A stretch of DNA of 64,000 nt from Capsicum annuum. Lineage: Eukaryota; Streptophyta; Magnoliopsida; Solanales; Solanaceae. Location: NCBI RefSeq assembly GCF_002878395.1, contig NC_061114.1, positions 143,627,167-143,691,166 of the forward strand. Reading direction: 5' to 3'. Under the pieces are notes generated by a model, which saw nothing but the letters and a program-made list of their open reading frames with translations, was not told the DNA's origin and made no database searches. Position numbers and translations under genes: made by a program. Positions 1 to 9,203 of the stretch are shown one piece after another. The number at the start of each line of letters is the position of its first letter. The stretch's first letter is position 1.

Positions 1-1193
1 AATTGTTTATTTTGATTCATTGGTTTTGATACTAGATCTTGATTTCTTAGTATTTCTTAAGCCTAGATCTCAAATTTCGTGTGATTTTGAGGTGTAGAAT
101 GAAGTTACCATTGTAGGGTTTGAAGCTTTTGAAACTTCGTCCATTTTGAAAAGTGGGTTTATTTTTAGCTCGGAATTGAGGGATAAAATTAGTGAGTTTT
201 GTTCGTGGTGTTGAATGGATTTGGAGCTAAAATAAAGGAGTTATGAAATTGTAAATATTGGGTTTTTTTGGGTGTTCTTTAGCTTCTCCATCTTGTTCTT
301 TGAATAAGATAGAAAAAAGTGCACTTTGATCCAAAAATTTTGAAGAAAAAGTTGGTCAAAGTGTTGGTGGATCCATTTGTGAAAATTTGAATTTCTTTTT
401 TAAATAAAATTAAAATTCTAAGTGGACGTGCCACGTCCGTTGACCATTCAATGGGCTGCCACGTAAGCAGCAGCCAACTTAGTTGCATCCAGCAAGGCGC
501 GAGACTCGCGCTTGGGCACGTGTAACACATATTTAGAGCCCAAAAATGTGTAGATTTTTGACAGTTTTTTTTTGGGGGGGGGGGGGGGGGGGTTCCTAAA
601 AGTTCTTGGGACCCAAACTTTTTTTCTAATTGTCTGAATTTCGTGATTCTCTTTTTAAACCTCTTCTTCTTTGATTTTTCAACTATTTAAAAAGTAATTA
701 ACTTATTTTACGAGTTAGTTTATTTTGGAGGCTCCTAAAAGATTTTGGGACCCAAATTTTTTTTCTAGGTGTCCAAATTTCGTGATTCTTTTTTTTTTTT
801 TTTACTTTTTCTCCTTTGATTTCTCAACTATTTAACAAGTAATTAACTTATTTAATCTCTTGTTAACTATTTTTAAAACATCAAATCCTCTCTTTGATTC
901 ATCCAATTAAGCAATATAAGTAATTTTTCTACTTTTGCTACTTAGTTTTTTTGTGTCTAATTTTTCTCATGCTTCTTTCTTTGACTTTTCTCATCTTAAT
1001 TCATAGATAAACTTCTTGATTCAAGTCGTTTTAGCTTCACTCGAGTCATCTTTCTTTCAAGAGTCACACGAATCCACTCCACCACAAAGGATAGGTGATG
1101 TTGAATTGATCGAGCGAAACTAGTTCACAACCAATTTTGAGACGACACTTTAAGAGGTGAGTTGAGATTTTAAATATAAGTGACGAGAGGCTT
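1..1193. other. Non-coding leader or LTR-like DNA upstream of gypsy gag
   Basis: No convincing coding sequence. The stretch is T-rich and contains a G homopolymer at about 574-591 and a degenerate tandem duplication (listed separately). A GC-richer patch at 430-525 carries short palindromic words such as GCGCGAGACTCGCGC. Because gypsy gag coding starts near 1210 on the + strand, this is most simply the LTR and untranslated leader of that element. I could not pair it with an LTR copy downstream, so the LTR call is inference. Confidence 0.4.
591..851. repeat. Imperfect tandem duplication, about 139-bp period
   Basis: Two copies can be read, 591-712 and 730-851. Both run CTCCTAAAAG or TTCCTAAAAG, a GGGACCCAAA block, a T-rich run, TTCGTGATTC, CCTTTGATTT or CTTTGATTTT, CTCAACTATTTAA and AAGTAATTAACTTATTT. 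The copies differ by several substitutions and by the length of the T runs. This is the internal duplication style often seen in LTR or leader DNA of plant retrotransposons. Confidence 0.75.
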
Positions 1194-1209
1194 TTACCAC
1201 TGATATTGT

Positions 1210-2757
1210 TTGTTAAGTTTTGTAGGTATCATATTGAATACAAGTCCAATTAGGCAAGGCTCGAACCATATTATGGAGGCTATTATCCACCTCACCAAAC
1301 AAATAGCCAAAGTGATTGCAGATATGAATGTAATGAGAGCGGAAATAAATGGGAGGTATGGAGGAAAAGTTAGTACGGGTAGAGAGAGGGAAATCATTTC
1401 AAATAAAAAATAAGGAGATAGGGAGGGTGTCGGTGCAATCCACCACCGTTACTCCGGGGCAAGCTCACGAATTATGTTACCCTCCACCCAATCAAACCTG
1501 GAACTTCCAACAACCTACCTTCCAAACGAACAAGACTCCAAATTTTCCAAGACAACCTACACCACATCCCCAACCAGAACCCTATCATCTACCACAAGAG
1601 AATCGTTCTTTTGTAGCACAACAAGTTCAGTACCAAACTCCAATCCGAAACACATCAAATACATCCATGTATGAATCCCACATCTCACCTCTACAAAATG
1701 CACCACAAATGCCATACCAAGACTACCAATTCCAAAATCCTCTTTATGATTAAATGAATGATGAGTTCAATGAAGATGAGTTTCGGGAGCATGGAGGTTA
1801 GGGTGGTTATGGAGTGACAAGGGAAGGAGTTCGACCTCGAGAATTAAGGTGGGACCAAGGCATGAGAGGTCAAGAATATGGGAATAGCGGAGATAGGATG
1901 GGATATAGAGGTGATAGGATGGGAAATAGAGGAGATAGGTTTAGGGAAAGTAATGATCAAGTCCGAGGCTTAAATACTATCAAGGTCATATTTCCAAAGT
2001 TCAAAGGAATTGGTGACCCCGATGTGTTTTTGGAATGGAAAATTCAAAGTGAGCAGATCTTTCTCACAAATAACATTTCGAAAACTTTTAAGGCACTGTA
2101 TGCTCTCACATAATTCGAAAGGTATGCGTCCACTTAGTGGGAGTCCTCGAGGCGGGAAAGGGAGAGCCATCACAATTATGAGTTGCCCACTTGGCTAGAA
2201 TTGACTACACTTATGGAGATGAGGTACTTGACTCCGAACTACTACCAAGAAGTTCTTAAGAAAGTGTATATATTGAGGCAAGGTTCCAAGAGTGTGGCAG
2301 AGTATTATGATTAGTTTGAAAGCTTGAGAATGAAGTCTAAACTTGAAGAGAGCTTGGAATGTACGGTGATCAATTCGTGACAAATTTGAAGTATGATATT
2401 TTGAAGCCTTTGAAGCTTAAACGCTATGATACTCTTGAAGCGGCCTTTCGTGATTCCTCAAAGGTAGAAACGGATTTGAAAGAAGAGAAGTCTTACATGG
2501 CCAAGAGTTCTTCCACTTCCTTATGGGACAAGAATGAAGATAATTGGAAGACGACATCTTCTATGGAGCAACATAAGGGTGGTGGTCCAGACATGCAAGT
2601 CAAGTTTGATTACATATCGAAAGCAAGTGAGAAGCCATAAGGAGGTAACCATACTAACCTAACTTTCTTCGACCGTCTACCACTCAGTGCTTTCAATGTC
2701 AAGCAAGGGGACATGTTTCTATGGAGTGTCCTAATAGGAGGACTATTGTGGCCTAAG
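1210..2757 (+). pseudogene. Gypsy gag polyprotein remnant with CCHC zinc knuckle
   Basis: Recognisable pieces lie in several frames. There is an N-terminal region with IIHLTKQIAKVIADMN, then a proline/glutamine-rich linker (1410-1750) and an RGD-rich stretch (GDRMGYRGDRMGNRGDR). The Retrotrans_gag core follows with KVIFPKFKGIGDPDVFLEWK, YASTWWES-like residues and ILRQGSKSVAEYY near 2270-2310. A CCHC zinc knuckle at 2688-2729 reads CFQCQARGHVSMEC, with C-x2-C-x4-H-x4-C intact. Stops after YALT and inside the core, plus frame changes, break the gene. The knuckle and the gag core make the assignment firm; the autonomous family name is not determined. Confidence 0.75.
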
Positions 2758-2873
2758 TTGCTTGGACTCTTCAAAAATGTCTACGGGTGCGTGTTGGATC
2801 CTCCAAAAATAGTGTATTTCTGTAGGATCCGACAAGGGTGCGGCAACATTTTTGGAGAGTCCGAGCAACTTAG
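2754..2873. mobile_element. Short palindromic MITE inside the gypsy element
   Basis: The ends are inverted copies: AAGTTGCTTGGACTCT on the left matches the complement of AGAGTCCGAGCAACTT on the right. The inner parts (GGATCCTCCAAAAAT and its partner around GTAGGATCC) keep pairing almost to the centre, so the whole 120 bp can fold into a hairpin. The outermost TAA/TTA suggests a Tourist-like 3-bp target duplication. It lies directly after the zinc knuckle, separating it from the acidic linker. Near-identical short elements are common in Solanaceae DNA by my recollection. Confidence 0.7.
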
Positions 2874-4606
2874 ATTGTGGCTATTTAGGATAGATATAGA
2901 ATCAAGGAGGATGATGATTGTGATGAAAAAAGTGAGGGAGAGGAACATAAAGGTGAGGATGAGGGAGTGACTTTGGGGGATGAGGTGGAAATGATTTAGG
3001 AGAGAGTCAAGTTTGCTTAGAGAGAGCTCATTTCTAAGGATTCCTACCTTAGAGAGAGCCATGGAGAATCGACTCAAGGGAGGAACATGAACAAACTTCC
3101 ATGGGATGATGGATGCTTGATGGAAAAGGATGAAACATCTAACCCTATGGCTCTAAAGAGGGAGTTACCTACCAAAGGAAGATCCTACACGGAAGTGGGT
3201 GGACCGAGCCTATTGGTCCAAGATAATGCATGGGAGGGAAAACTCTGGGAAACCAAGTGTGGTGAACAAGAATGCACACTCAAAGGCCCATCTTCAAGGT
3301 ATGTACCCCTCCTCTCCTATCTCAAGCAATCCTTGGAGTCATGATGACATTTTCCCTATAGTAGGTAGGTTCTTGAAATTGTATGATCTCATACCCTACC
3401 ATTAGAGTTTAGATGTATTCCTGGTTGGTTTTGGCTATGCTTAAATTATTTGAGTGTCGTGTTTTGAATGCCAACCTGGGAAAGAATCAGGGTGCATTCG
3501 TAATGCCTAATTTATGCATTCTACTCTGTCACACTTATGTGGTTAGACAAGTTGAGGTGTTTAGGATGGATTCTTAGGAGCATGCTAAGATTAGTGAACA
3601 TAGGAAGTGCACCCTATAGTTCCTTCAATCTCTCAAGAAGCACGGCTCCACTTGTTGATCCACTCTTCGTGGGAGTTTGTTTGTGGAAGAACAAATGAAG
3701 TGTACTTGAGATGCCAAATCTTGCCCTTTTGTATTTTAAATTGTGAATACTTTTGTGTTAATATTCAATCTTTAAGGTTTGTATTTGCAATTGAGAACCT
3801 TCGAGATAAGTTGAATGTCCTTCATTCCTTGTTTGCCTTTAATAACTCTTTGCTCATATGTGGTCTCTTTCTTGTGAACTCTAAGTATATACTTTCATCT
3901 TTGTTTGACATGCTTGTGCTTGAGATGTATGGACCCTGACTAACGGATGGTAAGTTGCTTGATCAATTGGGGGAGAGTCCATGGTTATTGAAACCTTCTT
4001 GTTACCTTCATAGGGTTAGGCAAGTCGGATTTTCTAATGGACTCTTGGAAAGTATTTGATGGAGAGGGTGACTTTGTGGTTAGAACTCCTCTTCTTATCT
4101 ACCGGTACCCTAGATGAGGTTCATGATAGTAGCACCTCTCTCTACTAACTCTTTGCACACAATGATATCCATGTTGATGTGGGATTTGTTTACCATAGAA
4201 GTAGAGGTGGATGGATTTTGAACTTTTTTGACCCAGATGAACCCTTGTAGGTGATTGCACCACTTTTGGTATGGCCTTCTGCGAGACAATGAAACAATTG
4301 TGTCTGATGGCTCCAAAGTTGAATGTGATACATCTTTTGGAATTCTTGATGCAACAAAGACCTTTGTGTTTACTTTGTCTCTTGATGTTTATCCTAACCA
4401 AAACCTTTGTTCCTTGTGTAATGAGTTGCTTTTATTGGAAACAAAGGATATTTGGTTGTATCTCAAATTTGTGCCTCCTTGACATGATGATATTGTTGCT
4501 AATTGTTGTACTAACCGTCATGCTTTGAGGATGTTTTGATTATAGTCCGTCTCATGTGTTTGCAAGGTTTGGATTCGAGGATGAATCATTTTCAAAAAGG
4601 GGAGGA
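2874..4606 (+). pseudogene. Gypsy pol remnant (linker, integrase scrap, C-terminal tail)
   Basis: After the MITE an acidic linker follows (EDDDCDEKSEGEEHKGEDEG, about 2908-2970). A segment at about 3268-3345 reads KAHLQGMYPSSPISSNPW, the region just before the catalytic core of gypsy integrases (usually a GLYTPLPIP-type string followed by W). Further pol-like pieces run to a C-terminal tail FEDESFSKRGG at 4575-4605, where the reading frame overlaps the polypurine tract as in many gypsy elements. Multiple stops and frame changes; not functional. Confidence 0.55.
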
Positions 4607-5345
4607 TGTACTAGCATGGATGGCGTGATTGATACTAGCATGGATGGCTTGGACGACATGTACGATGTTCGTAAAATGGAAGCTTAAGAGTTTGTGAGAA
4701 TGAAGTTGGGGAAGAAAAGAGGCCATTTGTGCATGAGACTAAGCCTTAAATTCAAGAATTCACAAAGAAGACAACCAACAAGGCCCTGTCTCATTAAGGG
4801 CAATATTGTAAGAAGCCAATGTGTTCTTTATTTCTTTAGTACAAATAGGACCTTTTTTATTTTGCATGGTTGATTTGATAAATATTGAACATTTGAAATT
4901 GTAGTTTCTTCTTAGTGAATAATTAGTGAGTACTTAGTCTTGGTTGAATCTTAGAATTGTTGGTGAACTTACTTAGTTTGATTAATCGAAGAATTATCAA
5001 TTTGTGGTTCTTGTTTCCTTGATTTTAATAAATTAAGATTTTTGTTTGAATTGTTGAATTCAAATGGGGAGTTGAGGGTTTTAGCCCTTTATTGCCCATA
5101 AATTCAAGAGTTTTAATGTTAACCCACATACCCTCTTCTTTGTTTTCCTTTCTTTCTTGTTCTTCCTTCTTTGATTCTTATCTCTTAGTCCACATATAAT
5201 TGTATTTGACTAATCTCTCAAGACCATATAGCCATCAACTTCTCCCCCGACTTTTGAATTTTATCATTAGTCAACCACCTCCACTTTATTATTCATACAA
5301 AACCCTTCTTTTTTGTCTTTTTAATCTATAAATCCATAACCAAGA

Positions 5346-6475
5346 GCTTATGCTAGGTTGTAAGATTCTCACTCGATGGATGAAGGTGGCGGAGATGAGG
5401 ATGCTACGATTGATGTGTGCATAGGCAGATCCAAGATTTGAAAGTTTCAGGTGCCACACTACTTTGAAGAATAGTGTAAACTGCATTCTGCCTAACATGC
5501 ATTATACATTATCGGAAGAGGTCCGCTTTGTCTTAATGAGTTTAATTGCAGGTCGAGGGTTCAAAATCTGGTTGTAAACCATTTTTTCAACAATAAATCG
5601 AAAAAATTAGTTCTAAAAAACCACACGACGGGGTTCAAACCCACATCCACGAGCATAAAAGTTTTCCACCACTTTCAGTGGCAGTATGTGCCCCATGTTT
5701 GTTTGGGTGCCAAGACCAAGCTTTATACATTTTCCGTACATATATACATATATATAAAAGGTTTTAGCTGAGACTTCTGGCACCCCACCCATATAAGTAG
5801 ATTCGCCCTTGGATTGTGGGTTTACTAGGAGAGATATGATTAGATATGAGGTTGTTTGAGATAAGGTGTGAATGGTTTCGATGGATATCACGATGCAGGA
5901 CGCAAGTTTGAGATGGTTTGGGCATGTGATGAGGCAGTGCATGGACACCCCCGTACGGTGGTGTGAGAGGTTAGCAATGGATGAATTCAGGCAAGGGAGA
6001 AATAGACTAAAGAAATATTAGAGGGAGGTGATTAGACATGACATAGAGCAGCTACAACTTACCAGTTGACATGACCCTAGATAGGATGGTGTGGAGGAGG
6101 CGAATTAGAGTAGAAGGCTAGAGTGCGTCCTTGTTCCGGTAAGTAGGAATGCTTTGTTTTGGTACCCGTGCTAGTGGTCATAGTGCTTAGTTTGTAATGT
6201 CTTGTTTGTGGAGTTCTGGTAGTGTTTGTTGTCTTGGATAGATCAATTAGGGTATTACTTTGTAGTAATTTTTTTTTGGTTATTATTTGTTGTGTTAATA
6301 CCATTGTTCCTATAATATGTCTTTTATGAGTTGTTTTTGTCTTGAACCGAGGGAATATCAGAAACAAACTCTCTATCTCACCTCTGAGGTAGTGTTACGG
6401 ACTGCATAAACTTATCTTTCCCAAACCCCACTTTGTGGGAATATATTGGATATGTTGTTATTGTTGATAATCTTG
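5346..6475 (+). mobile_element. RTE-clade LINE, 5'-truncated 3' end, interrupted
   Basis: The + strand encodes the conserved C-terminal region of plant RTE reverse transcriptases. KVAEMRMLRLMC (about 5382-5418) is followed, after an insertion, by FTRRDMIRYEV, LRWFGHVMRQCMDTPVRWCERLA (about 5905-5975), EVIRHDIEQLQL, and WRRRIRVEG just before 6120. A 3' UTR follows, ending in the block typical of Solanaceae RTE/TS elements: TATCAGAAAC, TCTCACCTCTGAGGTAG, CCCAAACCCCACTTTGTGGG, ATATTGGATATGTTGTTATTGTTG. Several stops are present. The RT core is missing, so it is a 5'-truncated copy. Confidence 0.75.
5420..5811. mobile_element. Small TIR element (hAT-like) inside the RTE LINE
   Basis: The LINE reading frame stops at LRLMC and resumes at CGFTRRD, leaving about 392 bp of foreign DNA. 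The left end CATAGGCAGATC and the complement of the right end CAAGGGCGAATC form a weak inverted repeat. Flanks GATGTGTG (5412-5419) and GATTGTGG (5812-5819) look like a decayed 8-bp duplication, as hAT elements make. No transposase is encoded. The interior includes a GGTTCAAACCC string that resembles a pol III B box, so a SINE is the alternative reading. Confidence 0.5.
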
Positions 6476-7384
6476 TTGTCCTTGCAAGACCCCTATCATG
6501 CTTCTTAAGTAGTAGGTAATCGATTTGAGCCTTAGCCATTGTATTACGAAAGGTAATCAAGTGCTCCTCTCCTTCTGAAAAGTTGAGTTAGCAGTCAAAA
6601 ATCAAAAGCTTTAACAAAAAAAAGAAATGAATCTTGGTTTTACTTAACCCCAAAACTAGTACATGAGGTGTGGATTACTCAAGACCGTATAAGAAGACAA
6701 CAATTCATTTCTCAACAAATGAGAGACTCTTAACATGAATAATTTCTCACCTATATCTTTGTTTCTCAATAAATATTATTCCATGTGCTTTAGCTAGGCA
6801 ATTTTAAAATTCCTGGATTTCATGAATTGAGTTTGAATCATATCAAATGAATCCACATGACTGTATGATATTGTTGAGATCTTTTTGGTTTAATTGAGCG
6901 GTGAGTACAAGAAATTGATCCGACAAATTTTGCTAGGATTAGTTTAAATAGGGAAAAGAGCCTAAAATCCCCTCGAACTATTCAAAATAGGTTAACTTTA
7001 TTCTCTGTTATGCTTTTGGCTAATAAATGCCATCGCAGTTAATCAACTAGCTCAAAAATACCCTCCTTACTAACGCTGCTCCACAACAAGGGAAAGGGAC
7101 CAATTTTGCCTTTTAACCTATTCAAAATTTAGGCGATTTTGCCCTTGTTCTATTTTTTAGGGGAGGAGATTGAATGTGTGAGAAGTATAATAACATAAGA
7201 AAATAAGTAGTATAAAAACTTTTCATTTTAACAAGTAATGACTGAGATAGTATAGTTTTTTTTCCTTCTTGTTCTTTATGCATTAGGTATGAGTTATTAT
7301 TTCTGAATGTGAAATTATGTAATTTCCTTACATTATACCTAAAATTTCTACATTAATCATAATGTATTTGTTTTACCAACTCTA
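6476..7384. other. Intergenic DNA, no gene seen
   Basis: No coding sequence or known element is supported. A patch at about 6955-7150 has CCTAAAATCCCCTCGAACTATTC, AAAAATACCCTCC and ATTTTGCCCTTG phrases. The same kind of wording occurs at 34190-34330, which suggests a shared old repeat family of unknown class. Confidence 0.4.
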
Positions 7385-7505
7385 ATTTAGAATACAACAT
7401 AACCACTGTGATCCCACAAGTGGGGTCTTAGGAGGATAGTATGATTAAAAAACTTTACATTTGTGCGTTGATACCACCTTGTGAGGTCTGCGTTTCATAG
7501 TATCC
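7385..7505 (-). mobile_element. RTE/TS-type 3' tail fragment, minus strand
   Basis: Read on the minus strand this segment gives CTCACAAGGTGG, ACTATCCTCCTAAGACCCC, ACTTGTGGGATCACAGTGG and TTATGTTG. This is the conserved terminal block shared by Solanaceae TS SINEs and RTE LINEs. It is diverged, and no 5' part was recognised, so it could be the end of either class. Confidence 0.5.
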
Positions 7506-7699
7506 ACGACTTTTGAAAACCTACTAGTCTACGGTCTACACCATCATGGGTGCCATGTTAGCAGGTATATCGATGGTTGAGATTTGTAAAAACTCAAATC
7601 TCATATATTTAATGGCATGTTTAGTCCATTCTTTTGGTATGATCATCTGGCCTCTCGATGTTGAAGTTCAGATATATAGGGGATATCTGTGTTAGCTTT

Positions 7700-8810
7700 G
7701 TGGTTTTGATTGTAAAATTAGGTCTTGAGCCTAACTCACGCCCCAAAAAGCTTTCTCAAAAAAGGAGCATTGCCCAAACCTTATAAAGAGACCACCCATC
7801 TTATTAACCACTAAGGTGGACTTTTTCTCATTCTTTACCACCCCACCTCATGCCCAAAATTTGACATCTGGTGCGTGGACAATTTTTAATTTGGAGGCCC
7901 AACATTGGGTGAGATGGGTCTTGCTTTGATACCATGTAAAATTATGTCTTGAATCTAACTTACACCCCAAAAGCTAGCTACTAAGGTGGGAGAACCCAAG
8001 ACCATATAGGCCTCACATCAGCTTCCCAATTAACTGAGGGATCAAGTTCCATACCTTGCAATAGGGTCATAACAAACCACCACACTCTGCATCCGTCGTC
8101 CTCGACGGCTTCACATTGGGTAGTTTTCACTCGACTTGTGTAGGTAGCTCTTTCCTAGGTATCTCTTTTTGAGTCACGATGGACACGGAGGGTGTTGATT
8201 GGCTCTAATAACATTGATACAACCTTAGGAGAACCACATCCTAAAAGCTAACTATTAAGGTGGGAGAGCTTGAGGCTATATAATCCCCACATCATCGTTC
8301 CATTTAATCGATGTGAGACTCAAGTCCCATACCTTGCAATAGAATCATAACAAACCACAACGCTCCGCAGTCGTCGTCCTCGACAACTTCACTCTAAATC
8401 TACTTTTTGATTCAAACTTAGGAAAATCACACCCAAAAGCTAGCTATTAAGGTGGGAGAGCCCAAGGCTATATAAGCCCCACATCAGCTTCACATTTAAC
8501 TATTTGCGCCTCAAGTCCAATACCTTGCAATAGGATCATAACAAACCACCACGCTCCGCATCCTTTGCCCTCGACGGCCTTACTCTTTACTCTGGGTATT
8601 TTTCACTCTACTTACGTAGGTAGCTCTTTTCAGGTATCCCTTTTCAAGTCACGGTGGGCACGGAGGGTGATGGGTCGCCCTGATACCATTGAAAATTAGG
8701 TCGTGAGCCCAACTCACGCCTCAAAAGCTAGCTCAAAGGGAGGAGGATTGGATTGTCCAAGCCTTACAAAGAGACTACCCATCTCATTAATCACCAATGT
8801 GGAGCTTTCT
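7700..8810. repeat. Block of intermingled direct repeats, probably LTR-derived
   Basis: Two repeat units alternate. Unit A (7714-7870 and 8684-8815) has GTAAAATTAGGTCTTGAGCC or AAAATTAGGTCGTGAGCCC, AACTCACGCC, AAAGCT, then AGAGACTACCCATCTCATTAA-like sequence. Unit B occurs three times (about 7960-8170, 8230-8400, 8420-8650) with AAAGCTAGCTATTAAGGTGG, GGCTATATAA, ACCTTGCAATAG and ATCATAACAAACCAC. The word TTGATACCATGTAAAATTA looks like a retroelement boundary. No coding capacity is seen. The block ends about 400 bp upstream of the zinc-finger gene start codon. Confidence 0.65.
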
Positions 8811-9203
8811 CTTTCTTAAACAGAAGCCAATGAGTTCATAGTGAAGGAAATTTCTTTGCATAGTCAAAAAATTTCTGCTTATGTTGATGCATGCACAAAT
8901 AAATAGCTTTTATTGTGAAAGTTCTCTCTTTTTAAACTATGTTTATTTTTGTGGTCTATTTTAATTCCTCCGAAAAAGGCTTTTTTCTTTATTTGCATGT
9001 GAGAAAACGCTGACGAGTTTAATGACATTGTGAAATCAACTTGTCACGAATGCATAAAATTTATGATTTTTTGTCTTACCTATTCTTGTCCCCACTTTTC
9101 AGGCACTGGTCATTTTAATTGATGGGGCCTGTTTAAAGAATTTGATTATCTTATTTATCTGGGGCATACAAATTTTGGCATAAACGAGGTTGAGTGTTGA
9201 CTC
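8811..9203 (+). promoter_or_regulatory. Upstream and 5' UTR region of the CCCH/RRM gene
   Basis: This is the only non-repeat DNA between the repeat block and the start codon, so it should hold at least the proximal 5' region. A pyrimidine-rich stretch ending TTTTCAG at 9096-9102 looks like a splice acceptor. The stretch 9103-9203 would then be the last 5' UTR exon, with the true promoter further upstream, possibly inside or beyond the repeat block. I see no confident TATA element. Inference only; transcript data would settle it. Confidence 0.35.

Larger units (their letters stand above)
1194..5120 (+). mobile_element. Decayed Ty3/gypsy retrotransposon, + strand
   Basis: Gag, CCHC knuckle, acidic gag-pol linker, integrase remnant, a pol C-terminal tail and a polypurine tract (4594-4606, AAAAAGGGGAGGA) occur in that order on one strand. 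The putative 3' LTR starts TGTACTAGC at 4607. Its first 50 bases contain a near-perfect 27-bp tandem repeat beginning TACTAGCATGGATGGC. Protease, RT and RNase H were not recognised between the linker and the integrase, so the interior is heavily deleted or diverged. The 3' limit of the LTR is a guess; LTR-like DNA seems to stop near 5.1 kb. Confidence 0.7.
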
